A stretch of 64,000 nucleotides of DNA from Citrus sinensis (lineage: Eukaryota; Streptophyta; Magnoliopsida; Sapindales; Rutaceae), in assembly GCF_022201045.2 (NCBI RefSeq), contig NC_068560.1, forward strand, positions 37,969,001-38,033,000, read 5' to 3'. Below, piece after piece: positions 37,834-49,283 of this stretch; within the stretch, counting starts at the first letter, position 1; the number at the start of each line of letters is the position of its first letter. The notes below the pieces were generated by a model. That model was not told the DNA's origin, did no database searches, and worked only from the letters and a program-made list of their open reading frames with translations. The position numbers and the translations under genes are program-made.

Positions 37834-38504
37834 GGGAAAAGGACACAGAGACCCCTAATGTTTGAATAAGGGACAAAGAGACCTTCAACGTTTGAAAAAA
37901 GGACACAAAACCCCCTAAGGTTTCAAAAAAGACACTCAGACCTCCATTTGTTAACAGAAATTATAATTTTAAAGTGCAATTACTATTATACCCTTATAGC
38001 ATATTAAAAAATAATAGTTTATTGTCCAATTTATTCCTATATTATTAATAAAATTATAAATATAATTTCATTACCCAATGGATTATTAATAATATAGGAA
38101 TAAATTTAATTTATTTTTATTTTGATATATACGAAAATGGATTAAATTTATTTTTATTATATTAGTAATCAATTTAATTTATTTTTATTCTTATTATATT
38201 AGTAATCAATTTAATTTATTTTTATTCTTGAGCAATGGATTCAATTTATTTAGTTGAAGAGAAAATTTGAAGTTATATTTGTAATTTTATTAATAATATA
38301 GGAATAAATTGGACAATGAACAATTATTTTTTAATATGCTATAAGGGTATAATAGTAATTGTACTTTAAAATTATAATTTTTGGTAACAAATGGGGGTCT
38401 GAGTGTCTTTTTTGAAACATTAGGGGGTTTTGTGTCCCTTTTTCAAACGTTGGGGGTCTCTGTGTCCCTTATTCAAACATTAGGGGTCTCTGTTTCTTTT
38501 TCCC
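37834..38504. mobile_element. Mutator-like foldback element, 671 bp
   Basis: Two arms of about 235 bp pair at roughly 93% by eye. They begin GGGAAAAGGACACAGAGACC and end with the inverse. A 9-bp target duplication AATTTATAA is exact at 37825-37833 and 38505-38513. Each arm opens with about 3.5 copies of a 30-bp sub-repeat (GGACACAGAGACCCC plus TAATGTTTGAATAAG). The loop holds tandem TTAATTTATTTTTATT units. No coding capacity. It lies 222 bp past the kinase stop codon, so it may be in the kinase 3' transcript. Confidence 0.88.
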
Positions 38505-38663
38505 AATTTATAAAGGCGCCCAATATGTGATATAAACTGGCCTTCCCACGATTGGAAAAGTTCTTGTTTTCCATATCTGAAAATTCGTTTTTTTTAAAAA
38601 AAAAATTTATGCATTAAACTCTTGGTGTTAACTATTAAATTCTTGAGGCATACTGATCACGAC

Positions 38664-39218
38664 TACGAACGGGAAAATCCAGATTCCGATCCGAATCCGC
38701 ATAAATATTTTGAGATCTAGATTCGCATATGGATTTATTAAAAAAATGCAGATTCAGATGTGGGTAATACGTGGGTGGATTTTTTTGGATATTCAGATCC
38801 GTAAAATGCTAAATTTAAAATATAATTTAGAATTCAACAAAATTACCTAATAAAACCAAATAAAATTTAATCATAATTCAATATTAGAATAATATACAAC
38901 ACTATAAATCTGCAAATAAAGTACCACAACATAAAATAAATATCGAGAGTAATACAAACTTAAGTCTAACACCATCACAAATCAACATGGATCTGTGCCA
39001 GTGTATTTATAGTTTTAGGGTTAGCTAGTTAGGTTTTTTTTTTCATTTAACTTATATATTTTTATTTTTATTTAATTTAATTAAAAATAATATAGATTTG
39101 GATATTCAATTTTTTGAATGTGTTTGCATTCGGACCTGGATTCTTACAGGATCAGATTTACACATTTTTTGGATCTTTGTGAATTTCGAGCCAAATCTGA
39201 ATTTTTTTGCCATCACTA
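38664..39218. mobile_element. hAT-like non-autonomous element (tentative)
   Basis: The right end read inward is TAGTGATGGCAAAAAAATTC. The left end reads TACGAACGGGAAAATCCAGA, and both continue into CAGATT(C/T)GG-like text, a pattern common in hAT MITEs. The interior repeats GATTC(G/A)GAT/ATCCG motifs. No 8-bp target duplication could be matched, so the ends are tentative. Confidence 0.4.
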
Positions 39219-40871
39219 ATTATGAACTCAAACACAAGAATAAATTTATTCTAAGAATTTTTATTGCTCGAACCTAATATATACACAATACACTAGAAAA
39301 GATAAAAACATAACAAGTTCACTTCTTTGCATTTCGTTTGAGAGCCGTACAGAATGGTTCTCATGGAGACCTGCAGTTAAAAGATTAATAAACATAATTT
39401 TTTGTTAAAGTACACTATTTTAGAGTGTTTGTTTTTCTTATTTTTTTAGTTTGTCTCTTACGTTATTAAAGTAAAGGATCATTATGAGAAATTTCATATA
39501 TATATATATATATATGTTTAAAATAATTTTATAATAAGGGATCTCTTATTTTATTAGAGTAAGGACCAAAATTTTTGAGTGCGTGATATTTGAATCCTTT
39601 GATTTATCTCATCCATCCCTATTAATCATCTTTATGTTAATTTCTATTATGCACTTACATGAAATTATTAACAAGGGCAATGAAGAGTTTGTTGCCACAA
39701 ATTGAAGCTGCATCAATACTAAGTATTACTCTTGCATTTTCACGGCAAAAAGCAGTAAGTGACTCGCATAAATTTGTGGAGCTTAATATTATGGTTTGTG
39801 GAGCTCTTTCTTCAGGTCGTTGTTGGCTGGAATTCTCTGATGATGTGTTTATTAAACTGAAATCATAATGAGCTTGAATCAGAATAGACATGAATGAGAA
39901 TGAACTGGAATGATAATAGAGACCGAGAATCAAAATAAGTTGTTTACTTGAACTGTAGAAATCGAAATTGGAATGAGTTGGATTGTCATTAATGTGTGTA
40001 CTTTATCTTAGAATCGCAAACATAATGAATTTGATTATTTCAAATTACTACAAGGTCCTTTACATTCCCAAATTCAAGTGGGGCCTATTTTGCAAAGTAA
40101 ACATTGTCAATATTTCCAACTTAGGATTCTGATTCCCTAATCCATGAAGTAATCACTTTCTTAATTTACTTCCAAAAGTGTGCTACTTATGGGGTTGGTG
40201 CTAGCTTCATTGCGATTGCAATTGGCAATGGCTTGTTTGGTTGTTGGGTTAGTTAAAGAATTGGCTTTTGTTGTAAGGTTATGATTCAATCGTTAGTTGT
40301 TACAATCTATTTAAAAATGCACACATTCGAATCAATCCACTCATTGGATACTTGGGAGTTGGAACTATATTCCTATGATATCTTCAATTTTTAGGAGTGA
40401 AATTGATTTCTAAAATTATCCTTATTAAAATGATAAACAATTAAAATTTGATATTTGTGTTTGCAGTAGTATGGATGGAAGAAGTTTCTAGTGAAATTCA
40501 TGGATTTACATATGTATTTTTTCTCAACAATAAAAAAGTAGAGTAGGCAAAAAGGTCTAGTCTGTTTGGCGTACGCCTATAGGCTTTAAGCCTAGCACGC
40601 ATGATAAATTCATAGATAAAAGCTTAAAAAAATAAAGTCCACATAGATTGAGCCTAATAAATTGATCCGGACTTGATATTTTATAAATTAAAAAAAATAA
40701 ATTGGAAAAGAAAAATACAAGACTCAGGACAACAACAACCGATGAATGCCTAAATTAAACAAAAGGCCATATCAAACCCAGCACCAGCAGAGCAGCACGC
40801 CAAAAGGCCAGAGAGTGGCCATTATACTTTAACCAAAGGCTTTTTTTTTTTTTTAAGTCTGTTTTACACAG
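39219..40871. other. Intergenic, no gene recognised
   Basis: AT-rich, with a TA run near 39499-39516. About 39870-40160 has GAAT(G/C)-rich text and may be a worn element, but ends were not found. Confidence 0.4.
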
Positions 40872-41227
40872 ATATTACTAACATTACATCAGACACTACA
40901 ATTAATATTTATAATCATACTATATAACTGGGACCACCATCATACATTGACACACTGAAGTATATGCTCAGATATTTTAAACCCTCTCTAATATTCGAGG
41001 GGTGTCTGCTCCACTCACATATTACTGACATTACATCAGACACTACAATTAATATTTACAATCATACTATATAACTGGGACCACCATCATACATTGACAC
41101 ACTGAAGTATATGCTCAGATATTTTAAACCCTCTATAATATTCGAGGGGTGCCTACTCTACTCACATTTCGTAAGGGAGAGACTGTCTCCACTCACATTT
41201 CGTAAGGGAGAGACTGCCTCCACTCAA
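40872..41227. repeat. Tandem duplication of 157 bp followed by a 31-bp tandem pair
   Basis: Unit 1 starts at 40872 (ATATTACTAACATTACATCA) and unit 2 at 41029 (ATATTACTGACATTACATCA), with only a few differences. Next, ACTCACATTTCGTAAGGGAG starts at 41160 and again at 41191. High identity suggests a fairly recent duplication. No coding signal. Confidence 0.88.
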
Positions 41228-42363
41228 TTAATTGATAATTGAAGAAGAACTGAAACTAACCTCCATAATGCTCTTATGGAAGCTCAAACCCTTGCACTCA
41301 ACATTGTAAGTGCAAGGCTTCTCCCATTGGACCAAAGGCCCATTGGTAGGCTTTTTCTTTCTTAAAACAAATTAAAAATTTAGTGGGACACCTACTAAGG
41401 TTTTTTTTTAAATTAAATTATTTTTCTACAAAACAGATGCCAACTTCTTATTTAAAGATAAAACAAACTAAATACACCGGAATTATGAATATGTAATGTT
41501 TCATTTACTTTCTAATGATGTTGCATTCTATCAAAAAAATATTGTTTGACTGTTTGCTTAACCACTGAAAGTACGAAATTTGGCTCACAAATATATGGAG
41601 TTTTTTGTTGAAAATTTTGTATGCTGGGTTGCTGGCCAATTGTGCCTATCGCTTCAATTGAATCTTCAACTAATTGTGAATCAAATGGAAAAAAATAAAA
41701 AATCTTCACATAATTGGAGGCCTTTTTTCGCATAGTTAAGATCAGCAGCTTCTTCTTTGTTTCTTCTTTTCTTTGTTTTTTCTTTTCTTTTTTTTTTTGG
41801 TCTAAAGTTTTATCTTTCACACATAAACTACAAACCCCTCCATTTGTGCTAATACTTTGTATATTAAACTATTAATCTATTAAATATTGAATAATTATAT
41901 TTAATTTAAGTGTTTTTTAAATTTTATTTAAAAATTAATGGAAGCATAAGTCAGACATGTAGACGAATTTTTAGAGAACCTAGACCTGATAAGAAGATCT
42001 ACACCCATAATTTGTCATCCCTAATAAAAAGTTAAAAATCAAATTTTCACAAAAATCACTCAACAATGCCATCTTAACGTTAAAAATCAAATTTTCACAA
42101 TGAAGATAACGAAATAACTAATCACAGCCAACCGATTAATGTAGAAAAGAAAGCCACCAGCACCGGCCTGAATATTTTTTACTGTATTACTCTTTAGCTT
42201 CTACTTTCCTGTTAGTGGTGGGTCCAATCAACTACCGGCTTTTAAGCAAGGGATAAGGTAAGTTCAAAAGGCTCTTGAATGGTCGAAAAGAAAGCAAAAC
42301 AGAAGACACAAGAAAGAAAGAAAGAAAGAGCTCGGACACACCCAAATTCGGGTTACAAATCCA
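41228..42363. other. Intergenic, upstream of the GST gene
   Basis: AT-rich. A TTGCACTCAACATTGTAAGTGCAAG inverted repeat lies near 41294-41318. No gene recognised. The last 100-150 bp, rich in GAAAGAAAGA, probably form the GST 5' leader. Confidence 0.4.
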
Positions 42364-43418
42364 ATGGCAACTCCAGTAAAAGTGTACGGTCCGCCACTCT
42401 CTACTGCCGTGTGCAGGGTCGTAGCCTGTCTCCTGGAGAAAGATGTGGAGTTTCAGCTCATTTCCCTCAACATGGCTAAAGGCGATCACAAGAAACCTGA
42501 TTTTCTGAAGATCCAGGTGAATAAGTGTTGGGAGTTTGTATTTCCTCAAAACTATTTATTTCTTGTTGAATTAAATGCAAGTGTAAATGTGTAATTGTAT
42601 TGTTTCTCTCTCGCATTGCGAATTTACGTGACAGCCCTTTGGCCAAGTACCAGCATTTCAGGATGAGAAAATCTCCCTCTTAGGTAAATTTCATCCCTTT
42701 CCATTTGGGACAGCAGCATAGGATAGGAGTCGCTGCTTATTAACAATTTCTCGATTTTTCATACATACTCTGATAAGTTATAATCTGATGTTAAAAATTC
42801 AATATTCTAAATGATGATTGGGTCATTTCAACAAATTCAGAGGCTTATTTGATTTCAACCTGTTGTTGTTATGCCTCACTTCCATTTTCATTTTTCTATA
42901 ATCGGATGATCCATTTATATCTTGTACTTGGGTTTAATCACGTAATATTATCAGAGTCTCGAGCTATATGCCGCTATGTTTGTGAGAATTATCCAGAAAA
43001 AGGAAACAAGGGATTATTTGGAACAAATCCGTTGGCAAAAGCTTCAATAGATCAGTGGCTGGAAGCCGAGGGGCAAAGCTTTAACCCGCCAAGCTCTGCT
43101 CTAGTGTTTCAACTAGCACTCGCTCCTCGAATGAACATCAAGCAAGACGAAGGAGTAATCAAACAGAATGAAGAAAAGCTGGCAAAAGTGCTCGATGTTT
43201 ATGAGAAGAGGCTGGGGGAGAGTCGGTTCTTGGCTGGGGATGAATTTTCTTTGGCTGATCTTTCACACTTGCCTAATGCGCATTATTTGGTGAATGCAAC
43301 TGATAGAGGAGAGATTTTAACTTCCAGGGATAATGTGGGGAGATGGTGGGGTGAGATTTCGAACAGAGATTCATGGAAGAAGGTGGTTGATATGCAGAAA
43401 CAGCAGCACAGTCCTTGA
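42364..43418 (+). CDS. GSTF: Glutathione S-transferase, phi class (221 aa, 3 exons)
   Basis: Conjugates glutathione to electrophiles or acts as a peroxidase or carrier; cytosolic. Exons: 42364-42516, 42635-42683, 42955-43418 (666 nt, GT-AG), the usual three-exon plan of plant phi GSTs. The thioredoxin-like N-terminal domain (about 1-80) has the phi catalytic Ser13 in the context PPLSTAVCR. It also has QPFGQVPAFQD and ESRAICRY, which bind glutathione. The C-terminal helical domain (about 90-215) includes DQWLEAEGQSFNPP and FLAGDEFSLADLSHLPNAHYL. Length is normal. The exact orthologue among phi GSTs cannot be named; substrate unknown. Confidence 0.95.
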
Positions 43419-44034
43419 ATGGTGTACAGTTCACTCCTCTCGTATACCCTAACATCCCTAGAATTCTTGCTTCATGTACCTCTAAACTAGTTATGTAAGA
43501 ATAAATACACGTGTAGCAAGAATCCTGACAGCAATTTTTCTGATTTTTCATAGTCTGTTTAGTTGTTTGAATTGTGATCGGTACTGTATGATTCAAGTAT
43601 ATGGCATGGTCTAATAATTTCCCATGCATAAGGGATAAAGATATGCTCAACAGTTGAAATAAAGTATGCTTTCATATTTTCTTCACGCTGCTAGGATTTC
43701 ATATTCTGTCTGGGACCAAATCTTGATTTGGGCAGAGGCAGTGAAATAGTTACTCCGGTCTTATGGTGGAGAGAAAGTCGACTCACATTCCACAAAGTTG
43801 GAGAATGGAGGTAAGCTTAAGTATCAACCCTAAGAAATTGAACGATTTTAATTCCAATTAAATCTTACCACCTAATCGAATAATTATAATAATTGAACAA
43901 AAGTTGGGATAATCTTAAATCTATGCTAGAAAATATTAATCATTAAAAAGGTTATTGGTCTATTGCGTCATGCAATAAGAGGAAATTACAAATAACCGAT
44001 TATTATTATTATTATTACTACTAAGAAGAAGAAA
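43419..44034. other. 3' flank of GST
   Basis: Probable GST 3' UTR followed by AT-rich intergenic DNA. No other gene seen. Confidence 0.4.
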
Positions 44035-44867
44035 GGGATATTATCATTTTTCTATCAAAGGTATTCTGACACATCATGTCAGTACAATGGTTTGGTAAAA
44101 CTATCAATTTACCATCAAATGTTTAAACTGTTAGTATTTTCTCACAATTCCGTTAATACTCAGTTAATATCTAACAGAAAATTCATAAAAGGTCAATTTT
44201 ACCCCTGGAGCATAAAAGACTATGTAATTAATCTTTTATGAATTTTGTAATTAAATAATCATTTGCTGTTCTTCCTTCTTAAAGGGCAAAAATTATCCTT
44301 TATGAATTTTGTAAAATTGACCGTGTGGTGCTAGGTACTTCATAAATTGATTTAATTTATTTAATTTTTAAAGGGCAAATTTATTTATTAAATTGACGAA
44401 CTAAAGACAATTTATTCTACTACTAAAAATCAATTTATGAAAGAAAAAAAAGAATGTGCAAAAGAAGCAATTTAATGTTTGATATGATGATAATAATTTT
44501 ACACAAAAAATTAAATAAATAAATTTGTCATTTTAAAATTAAATAAATTAAATTAATTTATGAAGTACCTAGCACCACGCGGTCAATTTTACAAAATTCA
44601 TAAATGGTAATTTTTGCCCTTTAAGAAGGAAGAACAGTAAATGATGATTTAATTACAAAATTCATAAAAGGTTAATTACATGGTCTTTTACACTCTAAGG
44701 GTAAAATTGACATTTTATGAATTTTTCGTTACATATTAACTGAGTTTTAACGGAATGATGGAAAAATACTAACTGTTTAAATGTTTGGTGGTAAATTGAT
44801 AGTTTACCAAACTGTAGTACTGACATGATATGTCAGAATACCTTTGGTAGGAAAATGATAATATCCC
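44035..44867. mobile_element. Mutator-like foldback element, 833 bp
   Basis: Arms of about 350 bp begin GGGATATTATCATTTTTCTA and end with the inverse. An exact 9-bp target duplication AAGAAGAAA lies at 44026-44034 and 44868-44876. Arms share TATGAATTTTGTAATTAAAT, GGTGCTAGGTACTTCATAAA and other long blocks. No coding capacity. It would form one of the longest hairpins in the window if transcribed. Confidence 0.88.
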
Positions 44868-44917
44868 AAGAAGAAATAAGAACGAGCAGGTCCGCAGGAG
44901 GTTTGTTATTATTAATT

Positions 44918-45119
44918 GAGTAATGATATAGTCACAAATTCTTGTATAAACTTATCTTATATAAACTAATGCGGTATGATAAAATTAGTAAAATTAAATA
45001 TTTTTTGTTCCACATGATTTATTTTTATTATTTTATATTTTCATTCAACCAATGAATTAATGTGATATCAGTTTGTACAAAATAAATTTATATAAGAATT
45101 TATTGTTGCATCATCACTC
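44918..45119. mobile_element. Mutator-like MITE, family A copy 3 (202 bp)
   Basis: Diverged copy with termini GAGTAATGATATAGTCACAA and the inverse. A 9-bp target duplication TTATTAATT is exact at 44909-44917 and 45120-45128. More mutated than copies 1 and 2, so older. It lies about 190 bp upstream of the U11/U12-25K start codon. Confidence 0.82.
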
Positions 45120-45311
45120 TTATTAATTCCTATAACCCCTTAATACATTCTAGAAGATTTTGAAACGCAATAATATAAATATTAAGTAGAATAGAAATAA
45201 ATCATCACGTTATTGCTGCTAATCAGAAACAAAGCTCCAGCTTTTCATCACACATCGTGTGCGAGAGCCAGACGCGGTAGAAGATCTGGGACAGAGAGGA
45301 ATTGAAGAATT

Positions 45312-46149
45312 ATGGAATCCTCTTCCTCTTGCGGTGCAAAGGAGGAAGAAGTTGAAGTTGGAGATTATAACAGCAGCACCATGAAGAAAGCCAGATTGCA
45401 TTCAACGTTGACTGCCCTCCTCGACGATCCCATACTTGCTGATGTCCCCAAGAAACCAACGTTATCGGACGTTGACACCCTTATCAGCCTCGAAATGGGT
45501 AGTGCCATGCGCATCTCCATCCTCAAATTAGACGGCACTTCCTTTGGTAGTCTCAAACTTCTTTTATTCTCAGCCAGACATTTAAACAAACACTTTATAC
45601 GCATTTCCTACAAAGCTGAATATTATTTCATCTTCTTCGCTGCTTTCATCGTTATTCATTCATTCATTTATTTATTTTTTTTCAAAAGATGTAGCGGTGA
45701 TGAATTCGGCTACAGTGAAAGACCTCAAGCTTGCAATCAAGAAGAAAGTTAACGACATGGAGCAGTCCAACCTGGGTCATCGCCATATCTCTTGGCAAGT
45801 TTTTATTGCTCCTTCCATTCAGTCTTGTTCCTCAGTGTAACTATTTTTGTGGTTGTGGGGTCTATAGGAAGCATGTCTGGGCGAATTATTGCTTGTCTCA
45901 CCAAAATCAGAAGCTACTTGATGAAAACTCTGCCCTTCAAGATTGTGGCGTACGTAACAATTCCCAGGTTAGTCCGTAGTCTTAATTGCTATGTACATTC
46001 CTTACTCGGCGTTTTTGCATATGTAATTACGTGGGCTATGCCGTGCTTTTCAGGTGCAGTTTGTACCCTTTGTCTTGTCAAAAGGTTCAGGGAAGCATTC
46101 AAAGAGGAGGAAACACAGAATCTTTCGTGGTCTTAGCAAGCTAGCATGA
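45312..46149 (+). CDS. SNRNP25: U11/U12 snRNP 25-kDa protein (178 aa, 4 exons)
   Basis: Subunit of the U11/U12 di-snRNP of the minor (U12-dependent) spliceosome; nuclear. Exons: 45312-45546, 45689-45794, 45868-45967, 46054-46149 (537 nt). An acidic N-terminus is followed by TLTALLDDPILADVPKKPTLSDVDTLI in short conserved stretches. A ubiquitin-like fold follows (about 65-160), with SATVKDLKLAIKKKV, HRHISWKHVWANYCLS, KLLDENSALQDCGVRNNSQV and FVPFVLSKG. The C-terminus is basic (KHSKRRKHRIFRGLSKL), as in Arabidopsis. Intron 2 is only 73 bp and has a GC donor (GCAAGT). Introns 1 and 3 are GT-AG. Length is normal for the plant family. Confidence 0.94.
45795..45800 (+). other. Non-canonical GC donor of SNRNP25 intron 2
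   Basis: Exon 2 ends in TG, the first two bases of the conserved Trp of HISWKHVW, and is followed by GCAAGT, the usual GC-donor hexamer. The exon starting at 45868 supplies the G of Trp and continues in frame. Using the nearby GT at 45799 would break the frame. Confidence 0.82.
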
Positions 46150-46468
46150 ATGAATAAATCCCTCCCATCTTATTTATTGATCACATTAGGCTTCCCTGTC
46201 ATTATTGTCTTTGTTGACCAGCCCTGAAAATTTCCCTCCCGTCTTTGTGTTGAGGAGTTTTGGAAAGAAGCCAAATCCAACACTCTTATTATCATCATTA
46301 TTTTTCCGCTAATTGTTGATTTGAGATGTAATCATACTACTCAACTAATTATTTGTTTCACAAACTCATTTTAGTAATCGGTCTTTTTTAAATCTAACCT
46401 GTGCTTTCATCGAAAAAAAAAAAGAAAAGATTTATTGACCATGACTGCATTAAGACAATCTAATGAAA
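46150..46468. other. 3' flank of SNRNP25
   Basis: Probable 3' UTR (AATAAATCC near 46153 is too close to be sure of). No further gene. Confidence 0.35.
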
Positions 46469-46649
46469 GTGATTATGCAGTAACAAATTCTTGTTTATTA
46501 TAATTTAACATTAATTTATTAGTTAAATAAAAATATAAAATAATAACAATAAATTATGTGGATAAAATATAAATTCTACTAAATTTATCATACCACATCA
46601 ATTTATACAAAATAAATTTATACAAGAGTTTGTAATTATATTATTACTC
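46469..46649. mobile_element. Mutator-like MITE, family A copy 4 (worn)
   Basis: Shares TTTATACAAAATAAATTTATACAAGAGTTTG-type right-arm text (in short blocks) and the ATTATTACTC end with the other copies. The left end is diverged (GTGATTATGCAGTAACAAAT). No matching target duplication is certain. The most diverged of the four. Confidence 0.65.
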
Positions 46650-46875
46650 AAATAGAAATAACCATATATAAGCACTTCATATAACAAAGATTAACAAGAT
46701 AAAAACATTCCTAAGAACAGTTTTGAGCTGAATGGATTTATGTATAGGACATGCCTAACTGTAGTTTATATTTTCATATTGAATTCCAAAGCCATAGAGA
46801 TCTGCACTAGACACTCCAGCTTTGGTCGATCTTTCAATTCCCAGCTCTAATAGTCAGTTATCAGCTTCCTCACGG

Positions 46876-49283
46876 TCAGCTGTTAGCTCCCTCACCCTGC
46901 CTGAGCTTTAGCCTCTCTTTGTATTCTTTCAATTCTCTGTTGTATCTTTCTTTGTCCTTTAACCCAATGTTCTGGTAAACCTGCAAAAGAAATGATATCA
47001 AGTCAAAGACCAACATGAAAGATTTTCTTGATACCCAACCTTGGTCTCTAACTACTTGTCACTGCTGCCAGAAACCTCTCAAATGTCTCAGTCAGTCTCA
47101 AGTTACAACAGCATATGAGCTACATAAACTAAGGTACCCTTATGGCACGTCAAGTGTTGACAGCTCTACTCTAACTACTTGTCACTGCTGCCAGAAACCT
47201 CTCAAATGTCTCAGTCAGTCTCAAGTTACAACAGCATATGAGCTACATAAACTAAGGTACCCTTATGGCTCGTCAAGTGTTGACAGCTCTATAGATAGAC
47301 GATGATAGGGCTTACCCAAAAGGTTATATCTCCATTTGTGGGGAAAGTGTTGGAAGCAAACAATGCCACACAGTAAAAAAATAAAAATAATAATAAATTT
47401 TTTTTTCACTTATACCTTCCTCTCTTCAGGACTGAGATTGGTCCAAGACTCGCCAATCATTTTTGTGAACTCACGTTCTCTATTAGGGTAGAGTGATTTG
47501 AGCTTATAATGCTTTTCAGCAAAGAAGAAATTGTAACCACTTCTGTTAGGTTTTGGGTAGCTGGGATCTCCCCTTCTTTTGCTTCTCCTCCTTCGACCAT
47601 AGCGACGTTTGCTATTGGGAGTGTATGGTATGATAGCACCAACATCATTAGACTGGCAAAATGAAGTGGAAGGGCCCGGATGGTCTGGATGATAAAGTAC
47701 CCCACTGAGAGTCTCTGAACCCAACTTCACAGACACCAAATAACCACAGTCAAATTTCCCATCTATTCTTCCAACTGCTGTAAAACAAGATTGGCCTGCA
47801 TAGAAGATTGAATGATACAGTTTACAAAAAGCATGTTACATTGCTTGTCAGAATCCTGATGGTTTTGCTTCAAGTAAGCTAGATTAAAGTTGACTTGAAA
47901 TTTTTTCTGAACCAATTCTGCAGCTTAGAATTTGGACCATTATGCTAAGGGCCCTTGAACAGTATATGAAAGTGACATTTCTTCATTTTAATTTCATGGC
48001 ACTGAGAGACACAATTGAGTCTCCTCAAGTACTCTGAAAACAAAAATGATAATTTATGACATCAATTCATGCTCATTGGACATCAAAATCTAGCAAATTA
48101 GCATGGAAAGTTTTGTTTCTACATGATGTCACAGTGTCCATAAAATGCTTGAGGATTTTGATAAGCTCCAATGATACAATAACCACACATCCAGAATTAA
48201 GATAAATGTTCTGTGGGACCTGCTTGAAAAAATAAAATAAAAAATCATACAATTATCCAGATGCACATAAAAAATCAAGTATGCGGCATTCCACTGGCGA
48301 GCCCATAACAGAAATTCAATAGGCGTCAAACATTCACGGTCGCTAACCAATCACCTACATGTAATTAATTGACAGACTAAAGTTTAAAATCTAACCTTCA
48401 ATATGTGAATCCGGATGATCATTAATCCTTTTCGGGGAATATTCCACAAGAGCCAGGCCAGGCCTGCACGAAGGGCTGTGAACAGAAAATGAAGCTGCTG
48501 CAGAGTGATAAATAAAATTAGACCCACAAACAGACCAAATAGAAGCAGACAGAGGCGTGTCAAGATTTGGTGATAAAAGACAAAAAACTCAGAACAGGTT
48601 ACCCGTAAATACTGCTGAACCAAAAGAAACTCAAACTTACCTGAGGGAACACATGGGGGACCCTGCATCTTAAAGAAGTGAACCTGTTCATAATGATAAA
48701 GAAGAGTCAAGTAGTGTTTCCTTAACACAAATGAAGCACTTGTTGTTGTTGGAGAGAACTTAAATACTGCGCCTACTTCCCTCCATTTCTTCTCTGCTAC
48801 AACCTACACCATCATTGTATCCCATAAAAAAAAAACATATATAAACACACACAAACATATTTTCTTAAGAAAATTTAAAGCCGAACCTTTTCATAACCAC
48901 CCCTTGTTGTAGCTTCCACATACAGAACGTGCAAATCAAGCTCCTTCCCTCCAATCACAGGAATCCTTGAAATATTACAAAGGTTAGAACTTTAAAAGAA
49001 CAATTTTTTTTTTCATTTTTCATGTTTTATCTTGTGAGTTCCCGTGAAAATCACATTTTGATCATTATTTTTTATTCTATAACCTCAAAAACTAAAGAAA
49101 AATGAAAGGGGGAAGGCTTACTCACATAAACTTGGTACCCATTATAAAGTGGAAGCGCCTGAGAGTATCCCAAAAAACAATGGGGTCTTTAGACACATCT
49201 TCATGAGAAGAAAGTGGAGCAGGATATAGCTTATCTTCAACCACACTCCGTCCTTTGGTTTTGGCCGCCGAAGATTGCGACAT
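46876..49283 (-). CDS. ARID-HMG DNA-binding protein, HMGB10/HMGB15-like (328 aa, 6 exons)
   Basis: Nuclear protein of the plant group joining an AT-rich interaction domain to an HMG box; relatives bind A/T-rich DNA and affect transcription, for example in pollen. Exons in transcript order on the minus strand: 49283-49126, 48965-48887, 48803-48641, 48497-48396, 47795-47416, 46980-46876 (987 nt, GT-AG). The ARID spans about 30-120 (DPIVFWDTLRRFHFIMGTKF, IPVIGGKELDLHVLYVE, GGYEKVVAEKKWREV). A middle domain GRIDGKFDCGYLVSVKLG is family-specific. A basic run KRRYGRRRRSKRR (likely nuclear signal) precedes the HMG box at about 249-318 (GYNFFFAEKHYKLK, IGESWTNLSPEE). An in-frame ATG 18 codons upstream exists; I chose the one giving MSQSSAAKTKG. 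Length is nearer HMGB10. Intron 5 carries a 123-bp tandem duplication. Confidence 0.9.
47047..47292. repeat. 123-bp perfect-type tandem duplication in ARID-HMG intron 5
   Basis: Unit 1 is 47047-47169 and unit 2 is 47170-47292. They differ at about one base (GGCACGTC versus GGCTCGTC). The unit begins TCTAACTACTTGTCACTGCT and ends GTTGACAGCTCTA(C/T). Because 123 is a multiple of three, a fortuitous frame runs through both units on the plus strand. The near-identity points to a very recent event. Confidence 0.95.

Noticed and set aside
41512-41820. 102-codon minus-strand frame rich in Lys
   Set aside because: It comes from a TTTTCTTTT low-complexity run. No conserved motif and no splice or start context.
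47015-47305. 96-codon plus-strand frame with internal repeat of 41 residues
   Set aside because: It arises only because a 123-bp intronic duplication is a multiple of three and has no stop in one frame. It lies in an intron of the ARID-HMG gene.
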